From: Undaria pinnatifida
Taxonomy: Eukaryota > Sar > Phaeophyceae > Laminariales > Alariaceae
Assembly (NCBI GenBank): GCA_012845835.1
Contig: JABAKD010000005.1
Coordinates: 5,956,655 to 6,020,654 of the forward strand
DNA length: 64,000 bases
Direction of reading: 5' to 3'
Shown: piece after piece, positions 42,650-55,189 of the stretch
How positions within the stretch are numbered: the first letter of the stretch is position 1
Layout: the number at the start of each line of letters is the position of its first letter
The notes under the pieces: model-generated
The model's database searches: none
What the model saw: the letters and a program-made list of their open reading frames with translations, nothing else
What the model was told of the DNA's origin: nothing
Made by a program: the position numbers and the translations under genes

Positions 42650-42795
42650 TACCGCACGGGGTGCCCCGACCTCCTCTCCACCTATTTGGACGGAACCGGC
42701 GGCGGTGCTGGAAACTGGGCGTGTTACGGTTATGCCGTCTGGTTATTGTTTTATTCTAACAGTGCGGGTGGGAAATGGGGATACGAACGTGCCCC
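42650..42795 (+). pseudogene. Possible RNase H-like remnant (LINE type), copy B
   Basis: YLDGTGGGAGNWACYGYAVW, then LLFYSNSAGGKWGYER in one frame. Better preserved than copy A. Same caveats. Confidence 0.25.
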
Positions 42796-44951
42796 CCCCC
42801 ACTTGATCTCCGTTACAGCGGGTTACCAGGTGAGGCGGGCTGCTGCTGTATGTCATTCTGCTGTTTTGTTTTGTGGTTGTCCTTGGTTCGGCGGCGTGTT
42901 TCGTGTTTTTCTGTTGCTAGTGAGGTATCGAATGCTTTATTTTCTAAGTTTAGGTTATTTTTGGTACTTGGTGTTGATCTTGGTGTGATCGGAGCGTCTG
43001 CTGTGTATGCGGTGCCTCTTGTCGAGTGATTTACCGTGGTAGCGCTGAAGGCAGGCACACCGACTTGTGCCTACAAGCACTGTGACGTCGAACAGTCGTG
43101 TAGACGGACAATGTGTGTGGCATGTAAGGGTGCTGGGGCGGAGTCTGCCGGCTCTTTTACGACAAAATCTTCCGCTCGCACCCAGGACGTCATTCACCAA
43201 TCAACCCTCGCCCTCCCTTGGCTCTCCACTCTCGTCGTTCCCCAGTGTGAAAAGTATTGCAACCATGTGCAACAGCAGAAGGGGAACGTGACGACACGGG
43301 GGGCGATCAAGGACCGAGCAATAGGCGAATGGGGCTCAACACTCGGCCGCATGACGCACGTGCCCTGCTGTGGCAGTCCGGGTCGAAGCGAAGAAGCGCT
43401 ATTAATAGGCGTGACTTCTACTGTACAGCCCTGTCTAGGCGACATCGCTTGCAATGGTTGGGGCATCGTAATTGGTGTTGCCAGGGCGTTTGTGTTGACC
43501 ACGGGTTTGGTGGCGGTGATTCCTGCATGCGGTGCGTGTAGCTTCGGTTTCCCAGGGAATGGGAGGGCATTGTTGCGTTTGTGTGCCACGGTGCCACAAC
43601 TAAATAGCACGCGCAGCACTAATCTAGAATTGGATGTACTGGTCTAAACATAGAAGGGGCATGGGGAAATTTTTGTACTGTGGGAGATAACTAGGATGCA
43701 CTTTCTTGGAGCTGGCAAGGATCGAAGGTGTTTCTGCGCTCATCTGGCTTTGATTACTGTGGGACAGACGCAGATGGTGCGTGTAGACTAATGTCTGATA
43801 ACCTTCGAGAATACCTGTCGTTGTGGAGCAACGAACGAGCTGGTGCTTTTTCATAACTGTTTCTTCTTCAGCCTTTTTTGTTAGCGGCAGCAGCGATGTG
43901 GACACGCACGCGCGCGGAAAGGAGCCGTGGTTGCCGTTTTTATCTTCCGTGTCGCGAAGTGGCTACGAAAGCAACTCTTGCTTGGAGTGAAATCGCTCTG
44001 AGGTAGTGCCTCCTGACCAAGTCTGCTTACCGGCTTAGTGTTTCAGGCCGTTTTCCCCCTCGTTCGTTTTCTCCCGCTGCTCATACGAGCACAGCAATGA
44101 CTGTGACATCGCCTTCGGCACTCGAGCATGATCAACCGCGACGAAACTCGGCACCGTTTCCCGATACCTTCGGCGGCACGCCACACAAAGGCAGCAGCAG
44201 AATTTGCATTGTTTCTTCTATGCATGGTAGGACCCGATTTTCCGCCTGTCGTCAATACGTGCTGCTGGGGCTGTGGTTTTTTTTTTTGGCCCAGGGCGCC
44301 ACCCTTTACCATAGGTTGTGTTGTCGAACGCAGTACCCCGGTCATTTTCACCAACGCTGAATGGGCAGAGGCACACCAGTAGACTGTAAATATTGCGTGC
44401 CCTCCTATCTATTTGCGTCCTGTATTACACTAGTAGACGTTTTGCGACTCCTTAAAGCGTCCCGTTCATAGTCTAATTCTAACTGCTTCGTCCCCAGAAC
44501 CGTGGGTAAAGTTCGCAAGGGGTTAGCCCGAGTCGGGCTCCAAACCTTCCCTGCAGAAACGGCACTCCCATGCAGCTGGTGTTTACCCACAACGGTCCCA
44601 GAACCTATTCGCACAACTTGCAAGCATCCAAACGATACGCTTTTCTGTGGAATAGCGGTCTCTTCGTCTATACTATACCCCGACAATGTCCTAACCATTC
44701 TCACGGGTACGTCTACGATAATCGCGGGCATTGAAGATGACTGTGGGGACACCGTCCGCTGTGAGTCATTGACATCATTACCACACGAAGGAGGTAGCGT
44801 TACCTGCCGACGCTTTTTCACTAAGCCAGCACGGGAGAGTCCGGACACGTGCCAGAATGGTCAAGGTATTCTCTAGTAAAAACCCCAAATACGGATTGCA
44901 GGCACACGATGGCATCTTACTTGGAATGTCGATATTTACATGGAGCAAGGG

Positions 44952-45054
44952 TGTTGATGATGCTCACGTACTCGGTGACGAGATCTACATGTAACCGCAT
45001 TTGTTGCGCTTTCCACAGATACAATACGGATGTGTCTATATTGATGATTTCCGT
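44952..45054 (+). repeat. 5' LTR (short) of the plus-strand copia element
   Basis: Matches 49201-49306 with a few substitutions and a small deletion (TTTATTTGTTGG against TTTGTTGCGC). Confidence 0.7.
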
Positions 45055-45400
45055 CCTGTGCCCCCTTTCCCCCGAGAACGCTACACTGATGGTATCCCCC
45101 TAGTAGTAGAGTACTTGGGGAGCTTGGACTTGGTTTTTCACAGCAACGAAGATGTACGCGTGACCCTGGAGAGTGTATCGTACGTTCCTACCATGTCGGT
45201 TAACTTGTTGTCACTGCACACTGTCCAGGTCAACCAGAAAATCGCCCTCGACGCGACAGGTGTCCACCTGTTGGGTGGCCGCCTAACTTTTCCCAAGGAT
45301 AGTGCAGGTTCCCGCCTAAACGCGGCGCGCCTAACCCCCCCCCTTCGATACCGTGTGCTTGGCGCAACTGCGTCGACGGCCCAGCTAACCTCCTTGTGTG
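45055..45400 (+). pseudogene. Copia protease C-terminal half
   Basis: The frame includes VTLESVSYVPTMSVNLLSLH and IALDATGVHLLGGRLTF, the same region as VKLFDVAYVPGVQFNLFSLH in the other copia element. The upstream DSG active site and all of gag are missing, so the 5' part was deleted. Confidence 0.75.
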
Positions 45401-45860
45401 CCGGTATCGGTAGTGATGCTGCCGGTGAGGACGCCGGCGTCTCTACCCATAACACCGCCGCCGGGGGTGATGGTGGCGGTAGGCGGATCGGTGGCGGCAG
45501 AATACCCCCCGTGTAACCCCCATGCGACGATATCTGAGATGGTGCCGCCGATGAGGACGCCGGCGCTACCACCCATGCCACCGGCGCCGGGGGTGGGGGC
45601 GGCAATAGGCACTGCAGCAGCAATAGAGATCCCCACCCCCCATTTTGTTCCCGCATCGGTACAATGCCACCGTCGACGGGGATGATGGTAGCGGTAGGCC
45701 GATCGATAGCGGCAGCGTACCCCCCATTGAACCCCCGCCCGCCGGCATCTGGAGTTGGGCCGCCGGTGAGGACGCCGGCGCTACCACCCATGCCACCGGC
45801 GTCGGGGTTGGGGGCAGCAAAAGATTCCGCAGAAGCGGTTGAGGCTTTCCCTTCTATGTT
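45400..45860 (+). repeat. Ala/Pro-coding tandem repeat inserted before the integrase
   Basis: Alternating units encode MVAVGGSVAAEYPP/MVAVGRSIAAAYPP and RTPALPPMPPAPGVGAA-type peptides. The DNA units (GATGGTRGCGGTAGGC, GAGGACGCCGGCGCTACCAC) recur with a spacing near 120-260 bases. Frame changes occur between units. Confidence 0.7.
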
Positions 45861-45964
45861 TCCCCCGATGGTGCGTGTTGCCTCAGTACCATCGCAGACT
45901 CACCGCCCGGTAGAGCGCCACACCCCCCTCTCCCCCTGCGTTACGGCCGGCGATTGCTGCTGTC

Positions 45965-46928
45965 GTGCTCGTCCTGGGCGTTCGACGTTTTAACGAAGTG
46001 GACATCAACGTTTTCCACCTGTTCAACGCCCACGCCCACGAGCTTTTCTTACGGGAGACGGCCGGGCAGCCTCACATTAAGCTGACGGGGACCCTGCTTA
46101 CCTGCAGTGGTTGCGTGCAGGCGAAGAGTAGGCGTGCGTCGGTGCCGACGGTGTCTTCCTCTCGGATGACCCAATCCCTGAAGCGCGTTTTCGTTGATCG
46201 TGTCGGCCCTTGGGGCGGCTCTGTTCCTGATTCGGTACTAGGATGACGCGACGCGCATGAGATGGATATACACCTTCAGGAGCAAGAGCGCGGTCGACGT
46301 GTCCGCGGCAACGACGAAAATTCTGACCGACATCGGGGACGCCATCAAATGCTTCCGAACGGACAACGGGGCGGAGTTTACGAATGAGATGTTCGCGACG
46401 AGCTGCAGGTATAAGACTATCCGCCATGAGCACACGGGGTTAAATGGGCCGAAGCACAACGGCGTGGTCAAGCGCGGGCTCGGCTTGATCTAAGAAGGCG
46501 GCATGGCCTCTTGCATTGAGCCCCCCCGGCTGTTCCCTGGGCAACTCCCGCACATTGACCGTTTCTGGGCGGAGGCGGCCATCTATATGAACGATTGCCT
46601 CAACACAACGGCGACCACGGCCAACGCTGGCTACATGTTGCCGTACGAAGCCTATTTTGGGAGACTGCCGCCGGTCAACACCCTCGCGTTCATGCAGCTC
46701 GGGTTCCGCCGCGTTCAACGCGCCAACATGTCGGAGCCCACGGCGGAGCGGTGCTTCTACCACAACAGGGGGCGGAACCACCCGCGGGACTCCGTCATGG
46801 TCCTCATGCCATCCGGCCTAACAAGCGATACGCGGGATGTCACGTGGGAGGTGGAGCGCGCGCCGATCATGGCGGCTGGGATTGACACGGTGACGGTTGC
46901 CGCAGCGGAGGCGTGGGAGGCCGGTTGA
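45965..46928 (+). pseudogene. Copia integrase, catalytic Glu changed to Lys
   Basis: The pre-integrase finger region is recognisable (FNAHAHELFLRETAG, TCSGCVQAKSRR), then RVFVDRVGPWGG with the first Asp, FRTDNGAEFTNEMF with the second Asp, and GLNGPKHNGVVKRGLGLI, where Lys replaces the catalytic Glu. A stop follows, then the C-terminal part (ASCIEPPRLFPGQLPHIDRF, YEAYFGRLPPVNTLAFMQLG) to 46928. Another stop follows DSVLG at 46246. Confidence 0.85.
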
Positions 46929-47380
46929 CACGTCAGGTACGTGCCGTCGATGCCGCAGGTGCAAACGGTGCTGCCGGTAACGCCGGCGATGGCAACGGCG
47001 CCATCATTAGATGGCGCCGGTGATGAGTCCGGCGCCACCGGGGCTGATGTCGCCATCATCCCCACCGGGGACCGAAAACCCTCAGATTGACGTGAGTCTC
47101 CGAGACAGTGAGCTCTTGCAACCGCGACGACACGCGCGAGGACGAGAGCGTACCACAAAGCGGCGACTGCTGCGGGGCCAACCGACCATGCCCTCTACAA
47201 CCAGCGCCCACCCAACAGCCTCCCTCCCCTACCAGCCTGCCATGCGAGCGAGCGTTCGGAGCCCGCGACATGCCAAGAGGCTACGGACTCGGAGTATAGT
47301 TTTATGCGACAGACCAGGAGCTCTCTGTGCTTCAAGGGGCGGAAACACTCGGAATAGCTTAGCAGCTAAAAGTCGGGAAC

Positions 47381-47852
47381 GTGGCATCGACCAAGTGGGT
47401 CTTCCCGTGGGCGTCAGATGGAACAGGTAAGGTGGTGAAGGCGAAAGCGCGACTGGTAGCTAGAAGATTTAGCCAACGCCCGGGAGTTGACTACAGTGAG
47501 ACCCTCTCAACCCCCGCCGCGCCTTGCATTCGTTTGATGCCTGCTTTTGCATGCGAGTTGCAATTAGATCTGTATCATTTTGACCTACAACAGGCGTTTG
47601 TCCAGGCCGAGCTGAAATAGGTGGTGTTGATGCGAATGCCAATAGAGCTTTATCAGGTATAGAAGTACGCCTTAATCGCAGTCTACGGTCTGAAGCAAGC
47701 GTCGAGGTGTTGGCACAGACACCTAGTCACCCGTCTGAAGAGTCTTGGGTTTGAGCAGAGCCTTGCGGACCCTTGTGTTTTGAGATTGATCAAAGCAGGG
47801 TCTGTCTCCGTTATTGCAGTCGTGCACGTGGATGACATGTTTTTGCGGTAGG
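47381..47852 (+). pseudogene. Copia reverse transcriptase, truncated
   Basis: KAKARLVARRFSQRPGVDYS, LDLYHFDLQQAFVQAEL, a stop, VYGLKQASRCWHRHL in the next frame, and the active site VVHVDDMFLR followed by a stop. Only about 40 bases separate this from RNase H, so the thumb and connection region (about 200 residues in copia) is deleted. Confidence 0.85.
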
Positions 47853-47884
47853 ACGTAAAGAGATATGTGACCGGTTTGTGAGGA

Positions 47885-48324
47885 CTTGTGGAAAACTTGA
47901 GCTGGTGGTTTATGCGGATGCAGACTATGCTCCCAAGGAAACTAAGCCGACGTATGTATAGGGTGGACCTGTGATGCGTGGGGGTGCAGCCATCCAATGG
48001 AGTTTTAGGACGCAGAAGTGCACCACACTCTCCTCGAGTGAGGGGGAGTATGTTGCGACGGCGGAAGGTTTCAAGGAGGCACGTTTCTTGCGGTCTGCCT
48101 GGAGTTTCTCTTGCCCGTTTTTTGGGACCCGTGCATCCGGGTTTTTGAGGACAACAACGGTGCGATTCAGATGGGGGGTTGACGCCGTAGCCAACTCTAA
48201 CTCGAAGCACATCAATGTACGTCACCACTTCCTGCGAGAGCTTGCCGAGAAGGGAGAGTTTAGATCCTCTCAGTTGCAGTCGAAATGCCAGCACGCTGAA
48301 TTCTTGACGAAACCCCTTAGTTAG
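47885..48324 (+). pseudogene. Copia RNase H
   Basis: LVVYADADYAPKETKPTYV with the first Asp, an in-frame TAG, GGAAIQWSFRTQKCTTLSSS, EGEYVATAEGFKEARFL, then NSKHINVRHHFLRE and HAEFLTKPLS before TAG. Order and motifs match the other copia element. Confidence 0.85.
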
Positions 48325-48389
48325 CAAGGAATCCTTCCGTTTTCACAGGAGGTTTGTCATGAATATGAGTTGATTTAGGACTGAGAGCG

Positions 48390-49180
48390 TGATTTTTGAG
48401 TGGACTCCTTTGATAAATTACGGTACTGCACGCGTGAAATATGGCTTTTATTTTTGAGTTGGTTATATTTTGATACCTGGGATTCTGGCGTTTGAGCTTT
48501 GAGATTCTGCTTTCGAGTTTTGATATTTTAAATTCGAGCTTTGGTATTCTGTTTTCGACTTTTGAGATGTTGGTTTCGAGCTTTGAGATTCTTTTTCGAG
48601 TTTTCAGATTCTGGTTTATATACCTGGGGATAGTTATTCGCGTTTTGATATTATATTATTGTGAATTTGAGCTTTGAGATCCTGGTTTTTACATTTATTT
48701 AATATCATATTTTTGAGCTTTTCACTTTCTGGTTTTTATATCTGAGATTCTATTTTTGTCTTTCGCTATTCTCGTTTTGAGCTTCCAGGTTCAATTTTTT
48801 AGTTTTCAGGTTAGCTTTTGAGATTTTGACATCCTATATTTTGGATTATGATACTCTGATTACGGAACATGATATTCTGTTTTTGATATTTGAGGTTTGT
48901 GTTTGAGTCTGTGAAGATCTTGGAGTTATCGTTCAACCCTGTTTCAACAGCTGACGACCGTTTGATTACTGGGGCAGACCCCCCTAGTTATGGCAGCTGA
49001 GTGGTTATTACGGGGTTGATGTTGGAGTTAAGATCACTACATTGTGTTGGTTTGGATTCAATCTGAGATTCAATTTTTGTGTGGTATTTGGGTTTTGAGT
49101 GTACTATTGAATTTGGATTCATAATTGTCTTGCTTTGAATGGCCGTGGTATGACGAGCGATGCTGTGTTATTTGGTTCCC
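48390..49180 (+). repeat. A+T-rich 3' region with a ~21-bp degenerate repeat
   Basis: GAGCTTTGAGATTCTGGTTT and variants recur about fifteen times between 48480 and 48920. The complement of similar words appears in the 3' region of the other copia element (3420-3500). Confidence 0.75.
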
Positions 49181-49200
49181 CGAGAAGGGAGCAGAGGGGC

Positions 49201-49306
49201 TGTTGGGGATGCTCACGTACTCGGTGACAAGATATACATGTAACCGCATTTATTTGTTGGGGTTTCCACCGATACAATATGGATGTTTCTATATTGATGA
49301 TATCCA
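49201..49306 (+). repeat. 3' LTR (short) of the plus-strand copia element
   Basis: Preceded by the purine tract. TGTTGGGGATG start and GATATCCA end give the TG...CA form. Confidence 0.75.
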
Positions 49307-52212
49307 TTGGGTGATGCCTTGACTGGCCCTTCTCGTACGAGCTCCCACGGGGCGACGATAATGTATACATTTCCCTTTCTCTGCTTTTACATTAAGATGG
49401 CCCTTCTGTGAACCTATTCTTACCCGGGCGTCTGCCAGTGGATGCATTTAATAAGGGGTCCCGCAAAGGAACACGAGTACGACCCAAGCAGCCTCTTAGC
49501 ACCTCGCGTCGGACGGCTTTGGGACTGGCCATTTCGCGATCTTCTTCGATTTCTGAGTTCTCCCAACTAAATTGTTTTCGTTTTGGCATATTCCGAGATC
49601 TTCCTTTCGAAAGACACGACAGCGGGACCCGACGGGATTCCCGTGTCCGTCGGCGTTCCTGGCTTGTTGAGGGCGGGTCACGATGTTGGTGCTTGGGAGC
49701 TCCGCTTGCATCAGGTGGAGCGCGATGGACTTCTCCCTACTATAACAACCTGTTACCCACAGCGCGAACGGGTTGCTCGATCATCACGACTAGTTCATCG
49801 CTGTCCCGCCTCTAACCTCTGCACGGCTTGTCGAGCGTTATCAACCGCAGGACGTGTGATAACCGTGTCTACTGGTGGACCCACCCACCCTCCCCCTCAC
49901 TCACCCACCTACCACCACCACCAACACTAACAACAGCATCAACATCCACACACTCAGCCGCCCACCGACCATTATTCGACGCACCCACCCGACACCACAC
50001 AGAGCACATGAGTAGGGCTGTTTGGCAGGCAGGCCTCTACAGGGGGGTGCATGTACGTCTCAAGCGCTATGGTAACACTTGGCTTCAGGAAGCGTGTAAG
50101 ACTGGCCGTTTTGTAATAATGTTCGTTTTCCGTGGTCTTGACCGCATTCTCCATCGTTTTTGTTCGTGGCAAGCTCTCCCTTTAGAAGGTTGATACCGTC
50201 TAAAAGGATCGAGCCATGTACACATGGTCGGACAGCAAAACAATTCATCGGGTTGCAAAAACAAGAGTATTACGAGTGAAACCCACGCGGACTGCGATGC
50301 TTACCCTCCAGGCTTTGATACTCTACATAGATAGATCATCGTTGTCATGGTAATCACTGCTGCTGTTCACATGGGTAATATTTTGCATGCCCCACATCCC
50401 GTGTACACCATACACACTGCACTAACTGTTCATACTGCACATACCGTACACACTGTACATGTAGTTCGTACATTTCGTGCATGGAGCAAGCTTCGCCGTA
50501 ATGGTACCTTGGCCCTACTTCCGCACCTGTTGCTCTGCAAGAGCAATGAAGAAAAACAACGGATTCCCCGCCCGCGTGGGTGTGATCGTAAGGAACCATT
50601 TGCGCGAATCAGCGTACGAGGCTCCATACGTTTTGCTTGCTTGGAACATACCATTTCTAGACTAACCCGGGGCGGCAACAGTAACCAATCGATCCCTCTC
50701 TTGTTGCCGAACATCCGTCCAGGCCATTGTGAGGATGCGAGGTTCTACGGTCTTGCAGAGCGACGGCCGTGCATTATAGCAAAATATATAGCATCTCCCC
50801 GTCCCGTCGTCCAATTTGTTTCAAGATTGCACCGCGCTCGCTTTCCTACGGGTGTAGCCTCAAACAACCAACGGCCCATGCGGCGGACAACTCTACCGCG
50901 GCCAAGCTCCCAGGTGCGGGCGTACGGATTCGTACATCGAAAAACCTCATCCTGAAAAATATATCATTTTCGTGCAACCCGCGGCGGCAAGCCGAATACC
51001 AGGTACACTATGAAGCTTCTCGAACGAAATTCGGCCGTCGCCAACATGGGGCATAGCAAACGATGGTAAGTGCGCAATTCTACCACGCTCCACGTTCTCC
51101 GTTACATCCTGCAACTGCCCCATTACACCACACACTTCCGGGTGGATGCACTATACTGTATGTGTCGAGGTCGATGGTACCGTCTGGATGCGCCACAGAA
51201 TATATCGCGTACTCGTCCGCACGTTCAAGCAGTCCCCACTGCTATATGGTATTGCCTCGTTCTGGCCGTGGCCACCACACCTCATTCTCCAGAAAAGGGG
51301 GGGGCGCGTCTAAGCAACAATCCGTCGTGTTTTTCAAGAAATCGAGCAACGATTGAGGCACTCCTACCTGATCACAGCCATCACAGCCTTCGTTGAGCCA
51401 ACCCCAGATGAGAGTCATCTTCAAGCGCTGCACAACCTGGGGGGTGTCCAAGCTGGAACAGTACATGACGACATATCGGAGGAGAACCCAGCCGCGACAT
51501 TCCAGGACCAAGTCGAACACGAGCACCCTTGCCTAAGTACAGCCACCGCAGCTCTTGTTGAGACCACCCCGAACGGGGGCTATCTGCAAGCGCTGCACCG
51601 CACAGCGTGTTTCCGACTTGAACCAAGCCAAAACTGTCGCTAGGTGGGGGGGTGATTTGTACAACGCAATCGACCGCGTGGAGGATTGTCGGAAATAGAC
51701 TCACTCATGGCTACTAAACCTTGCATACAGTATGTTGGGAAAATAGGCCAATTTTAACATTAATAGCACACGGGACCCGAGCTCGGAGGTTTAATATTGA
51801 TATCCATCTCCAACCCACACGCATATAGAACTCTAGCCAACTCACAGCCCTACTACCGGCAATAGTAGACCCACACACCAGCACCAGACGTACGCACCAG
51901 CCCAGGTATCCCGTGTGCACCGTAACACTGTAACGCTTTTATACGACCACACTTGAAATCCGTGCCTACTTCAGGCAGAGATAGTAGAGCTCCAAGAAAG
52001 CCGTGTGGTGGACCATCAACACACTGGTCGTGCTGGGCTATCTGCCGCTGTCGTGCTGGCCGTGTGCTTCGACAGAGGTAGCGCGTTTCGGCCAAAACTG
52101 TTTCCGACCGGCGGTACTATAATACAGTAATCAACTGAGGAACTACCCAGCATCGCTGGAATACCATTGGCGCTGTACAGACGTATTCTTGATATAGAGG
52201 TTGTCCAGCTGG

Positions 52213-52872
52213 TTGCACGTTCCACCTTTTTCTCTAAACCAGGTGTTGGGTGAGGCATATTCCGCTTCACGTGAGGGCCCTCACAGAAAAATCAGGGGCA
52301 CCCTCTACCGCAGCTTCAGTACTGTATACCAGGTACTGCTTAGCATCCAAGCACGATGCTGGCACGTTCCACCTTTCTATAGATCAGGTGTTGGTTGAGG
52401 TATGTACCGCTTCAAGTGAGGGTTCTCACGGAAAAGTCAGGGGCACCCTCTCCCGTAGCAGGCGTCACTACAGTACGGTACACCAGCTACTGCTTAGCAT
52501 CCAAGCACGACGCTAGGCGGTACTGTGCTAGGTCGCGCTACGTCAGCCCGCACGACGCTATGCTAATCCATGCCATGCAAGGTCGCACCACGCTACGGCA
52601 GGCCACGCTAGGCCACGCTTCGCTATGCTACGCTAGGCCACGCTACACTATGCAATAGGCTACGCATTAGGCTACGCTACGCTGGCCCGCAATACCCTGG
52701 CCCGTGCTAGGCTGTATCGCGTTATGCTGGGCGGTGCTACGCTGGGCCGCGCTTCTCATGGCCGCGGAATGCAAGGCCGTGCTACACTAGGCCACGTTAC
52801 GCTAGTAACCTAGGGCGCGCTACTACGTACTTTGATCTAGTCCGTGCCACGCCAGTCCTCGCTACACAAGGC
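52213..52872. repeat. Tandem repeats at the right end of R2 copy B
   Basis: 52213-52510 is the two-unit GCACGTTCCACC repeat. 52520-52870 is the GCTACGCTA-type array ending CTACACAAGG, as in copy A. Confidence 0.8.
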
Positions 52873-53093
52873 TTCATCTGCGGTAGGCTCAATTCAACAC
52901 CGGTCCGCATAATCACATACTTACATAATATAAAGTACTCACACCCATCCTATATCCATCGTACTGACAGAACCCCTACTGTTGGCCTGAGGGAAGCATT
53001 GAAAAAATCGCGTCGGCAAGTAAAGTTCAAACGGGCTCAATCACATCGCATGCTACGTTCGAGGTGCACCTCATTCTTGTGAAGCTCCTCCAC
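52873..53093. other. 221-bp segment absent from the R2/R1 junction of copy 1
   Basis: Copy 1 passes directly from CTACACAAGG to CAATACCTCG. Here an extra segment lies between. Its last part (CATTCTTGTGAAGCTCCTCC) resembles the first bases of the window, so copy 1 probably lost the left edge of R1. Confidence 0.6.
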
Positions 53094-54225
53094 AACCTGA
53101 TTTTGATAAACCGTTAAAGCACAATCCGACCAACAGTCCGGTGGTCTAGTCTAGATATCCAACCAACCGGTTTGTTTGGAGGACACACAGTTGACATGCC
53201 AACGAGATCGAGTAGTGCTACGTGGGAAAGACTTCGTCAGCCGTAATCAAGGTTCGTTCCCAGCCCGTGCTGTACCTACCGTAGTACGCGTCGCATGTCT
53301 ACAGTACTATCGCTCCGGAATAAACGAGAAAGGCTTCACTCAGGCTGGTCGCAAGCTGTGTCCTCCTTCCTAAACTAACGGCAATTTCGCATTTGTATTT
53401 TTATCGAAAGCTTGCGGCGAGGTCGTCGAACTCACAGCATCCAAATCTGGAACACGACCTTCAGCATACCACCTTGACTCGCAAATAGCTCATCACCCTT
53501 TACCTCGACCAACTCGGCGTGAGATGTGCCTGGTACTATTAGCATCTTCAACCCGATGCAATAACAGGAACCATTAAAAAAGAAAATGCGCCACCCTTTC
53601 CCTATGCTTTCAAGTCATATGTGAATGATTATTCAACCAAAAGTGAGATGTATGAAAACCCGTTGTCTTACATGTAACCCTGTACTTACAAGTACCGCAT
53701 TCAAGACACACGCCACTGAAACCACTCAACGAAAAAAGGCTATGAACATACGTACCACTGTGCTTCCACGCCCGCATGCTGTCAAACCACAACGAACAGC
53801 TAGCTAGCTTGCGAAGCCGCAGCTCGTCTTGTTCAGAATCAAATTTGAATGTCTCGTGCAAGCCAAACACGTCAACACCTCCAACTACAGCACGTACCGC
53901 GTACGTAAACCGCTGTGGAAAACGCGTTTTGGGCCTCCAGGAACTGACATCTCTTGACCCAACATACATACCTGTTTTACTCGGGGGGAAAGTACGCGGA
54001 CAAGCCGAAAACACTCCGACGATCAGTCTGGGTAGTGCACAGACGATTTTGATTGCCTCGCCGCGAAAAAGGATATTTCGGGCAGAACATAAACCAAAAA
54101 CAAATAGTGTACGGGAGGGATCCTTAAAGACCCACAGTTCCCACGACAACAGCAGCAGTAGTTGACGTAAACTTAAAAGCAAATATTCTCAAAATAAAAA
54201 AGGAAATAAAAACGACGGCATGCTC

Positions 54226-54316
54226 CTAAAAGTCATCCCAGAACTGGGCGGGCATGGTCTTCCCCAACGCGCCCTCCCAGTGGAGGACGAACCCTACCAG
54301 GAAGCCCTCGTCCAAC
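54226..54316 (-). CDS. Last exon (copy 2)
   Basis: Same acceptor and the same 29 residues as copy 1. Confidence 0.7.
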
Positions 54317-54939
54317 CTAGAGTGAGGCGAATTTTCGGAACAATGCAGGACACGCAGCGAAGAAGTGCGCATTACTTAGAATAGATACGTATATACATGT
54401 CGATGCTGTTGCACGGTAGACGGGATGCAGACACCCCTCAAGATGGAACGTTATACACGGTGTAGGTGTGCTCATGCAGTGTAAATGAGGTGGTGAAGCT
54501 CGTCTACGGCTACTACCGTAGATATCCCCCTGCCTGGATATATCCACACTTCAACCCCCTGGCGGTACGATTCCACACTTTCCCGTGCCCAAACAGGCTT
54601 GTCGACTGAAACACGGAGAGGGAGTGTATCCGTCCAAGTTCATGTCCGCGCACGAGGTTTGGTTTGTCCCTTTCAGCGGCAGCAGACATATACCGATTCC
54701 GATGACGAGCACGCAGAGCCGCCCCGAAACCGAGACTTTCATTAATTGGTACTTCATTTTTGAAAGCGCTGTGCTACCACCGCCGCCCCGCCTTCAACGA
54801 TTAGTGGGCCGATAGTCTCTTCAAGACACCTATACAGTGGTTTAGTACGCCTCCAATCGCTGTTGGCTTTTTCTGGATCATCGCCTCACTACGCATCGAC
54901 GTTGTTTGGCGAGTCGCATGGCGCTTGGTTGCAACTCAC

Positions 54940-55034
54940 CGGTGCGCCTCGAAGGTGGGGTACACCTCGAACAGCGTGCTCTTGTCAACCACGCCGTCGA
55001 AGCAAGAAATAAACCAGGCCCACACGTCGCCCGC
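54940..55034 (-). CDS. Penultimate exon (copy 2, 95 nt)
   Basis: Acceptor improved to CACCGCAG, donor CG|GTGAG. One residue differs from copy 1 (AGDVWAWF against AGAVWAWF). Confidence 0.72.
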
Positions 55035-55189
55035 CTGCGGTGCATTGTAGAATGGAGAGATTGCAAGTAGGCAAAGGAGGTTGTCCAACCGGAAGCGAGG
55101 TCAGGGCATCGCTTCCTAGAAAATGACCTTTGAGCTGTGAGACGATTAGCTCACGCGGCCTATAGAGGGGTCCGCAATAACGACAGGGG

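Larger units (their letters stand above)
44952..49306 (+). mobile_element. Ty1/copia element with ~105-bp LTRs, inactive
   Basis: Direct repeats 44952-45054 and 49201-49306 both start TGTTG-GGATGCTCACGTACTCGGTGAC-like and end near ATTGATGATATCCA. A purine tract (GAGAAGGGAGCAGAGGGG, 49182-49199) sits directly before the right copy, as expected for a plus-strand element. The interior has protease C-terminus, integrase, RT and RNase H, but no gag and no protease active site. Flanking AAGGG/TTGGG gives at best a partial target duplication. Confidence 0.8.
42636..52872. repeat. Segmental duplication block R2 (copy B), split by a copia element
   Basis: 42636-44950 matches 14111-16400. The match resumes clearly near 49465 (16553 in copy A) and runs to 52872. 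The 49307-49460 and 16400-16550 parts are only weakly alike. The copia element 44952-49306 is absent from copy A, so it inserted after the duplication or was lost from copy A. Confidence 0.85.

Noticed and set aside
43036-43647. 203-codon plus frame in R2 copy B, partly shared with 14865-15137
   Set aside because: Substitutions between copies are mostly replacements, and the frame is broken upstream in copy A.
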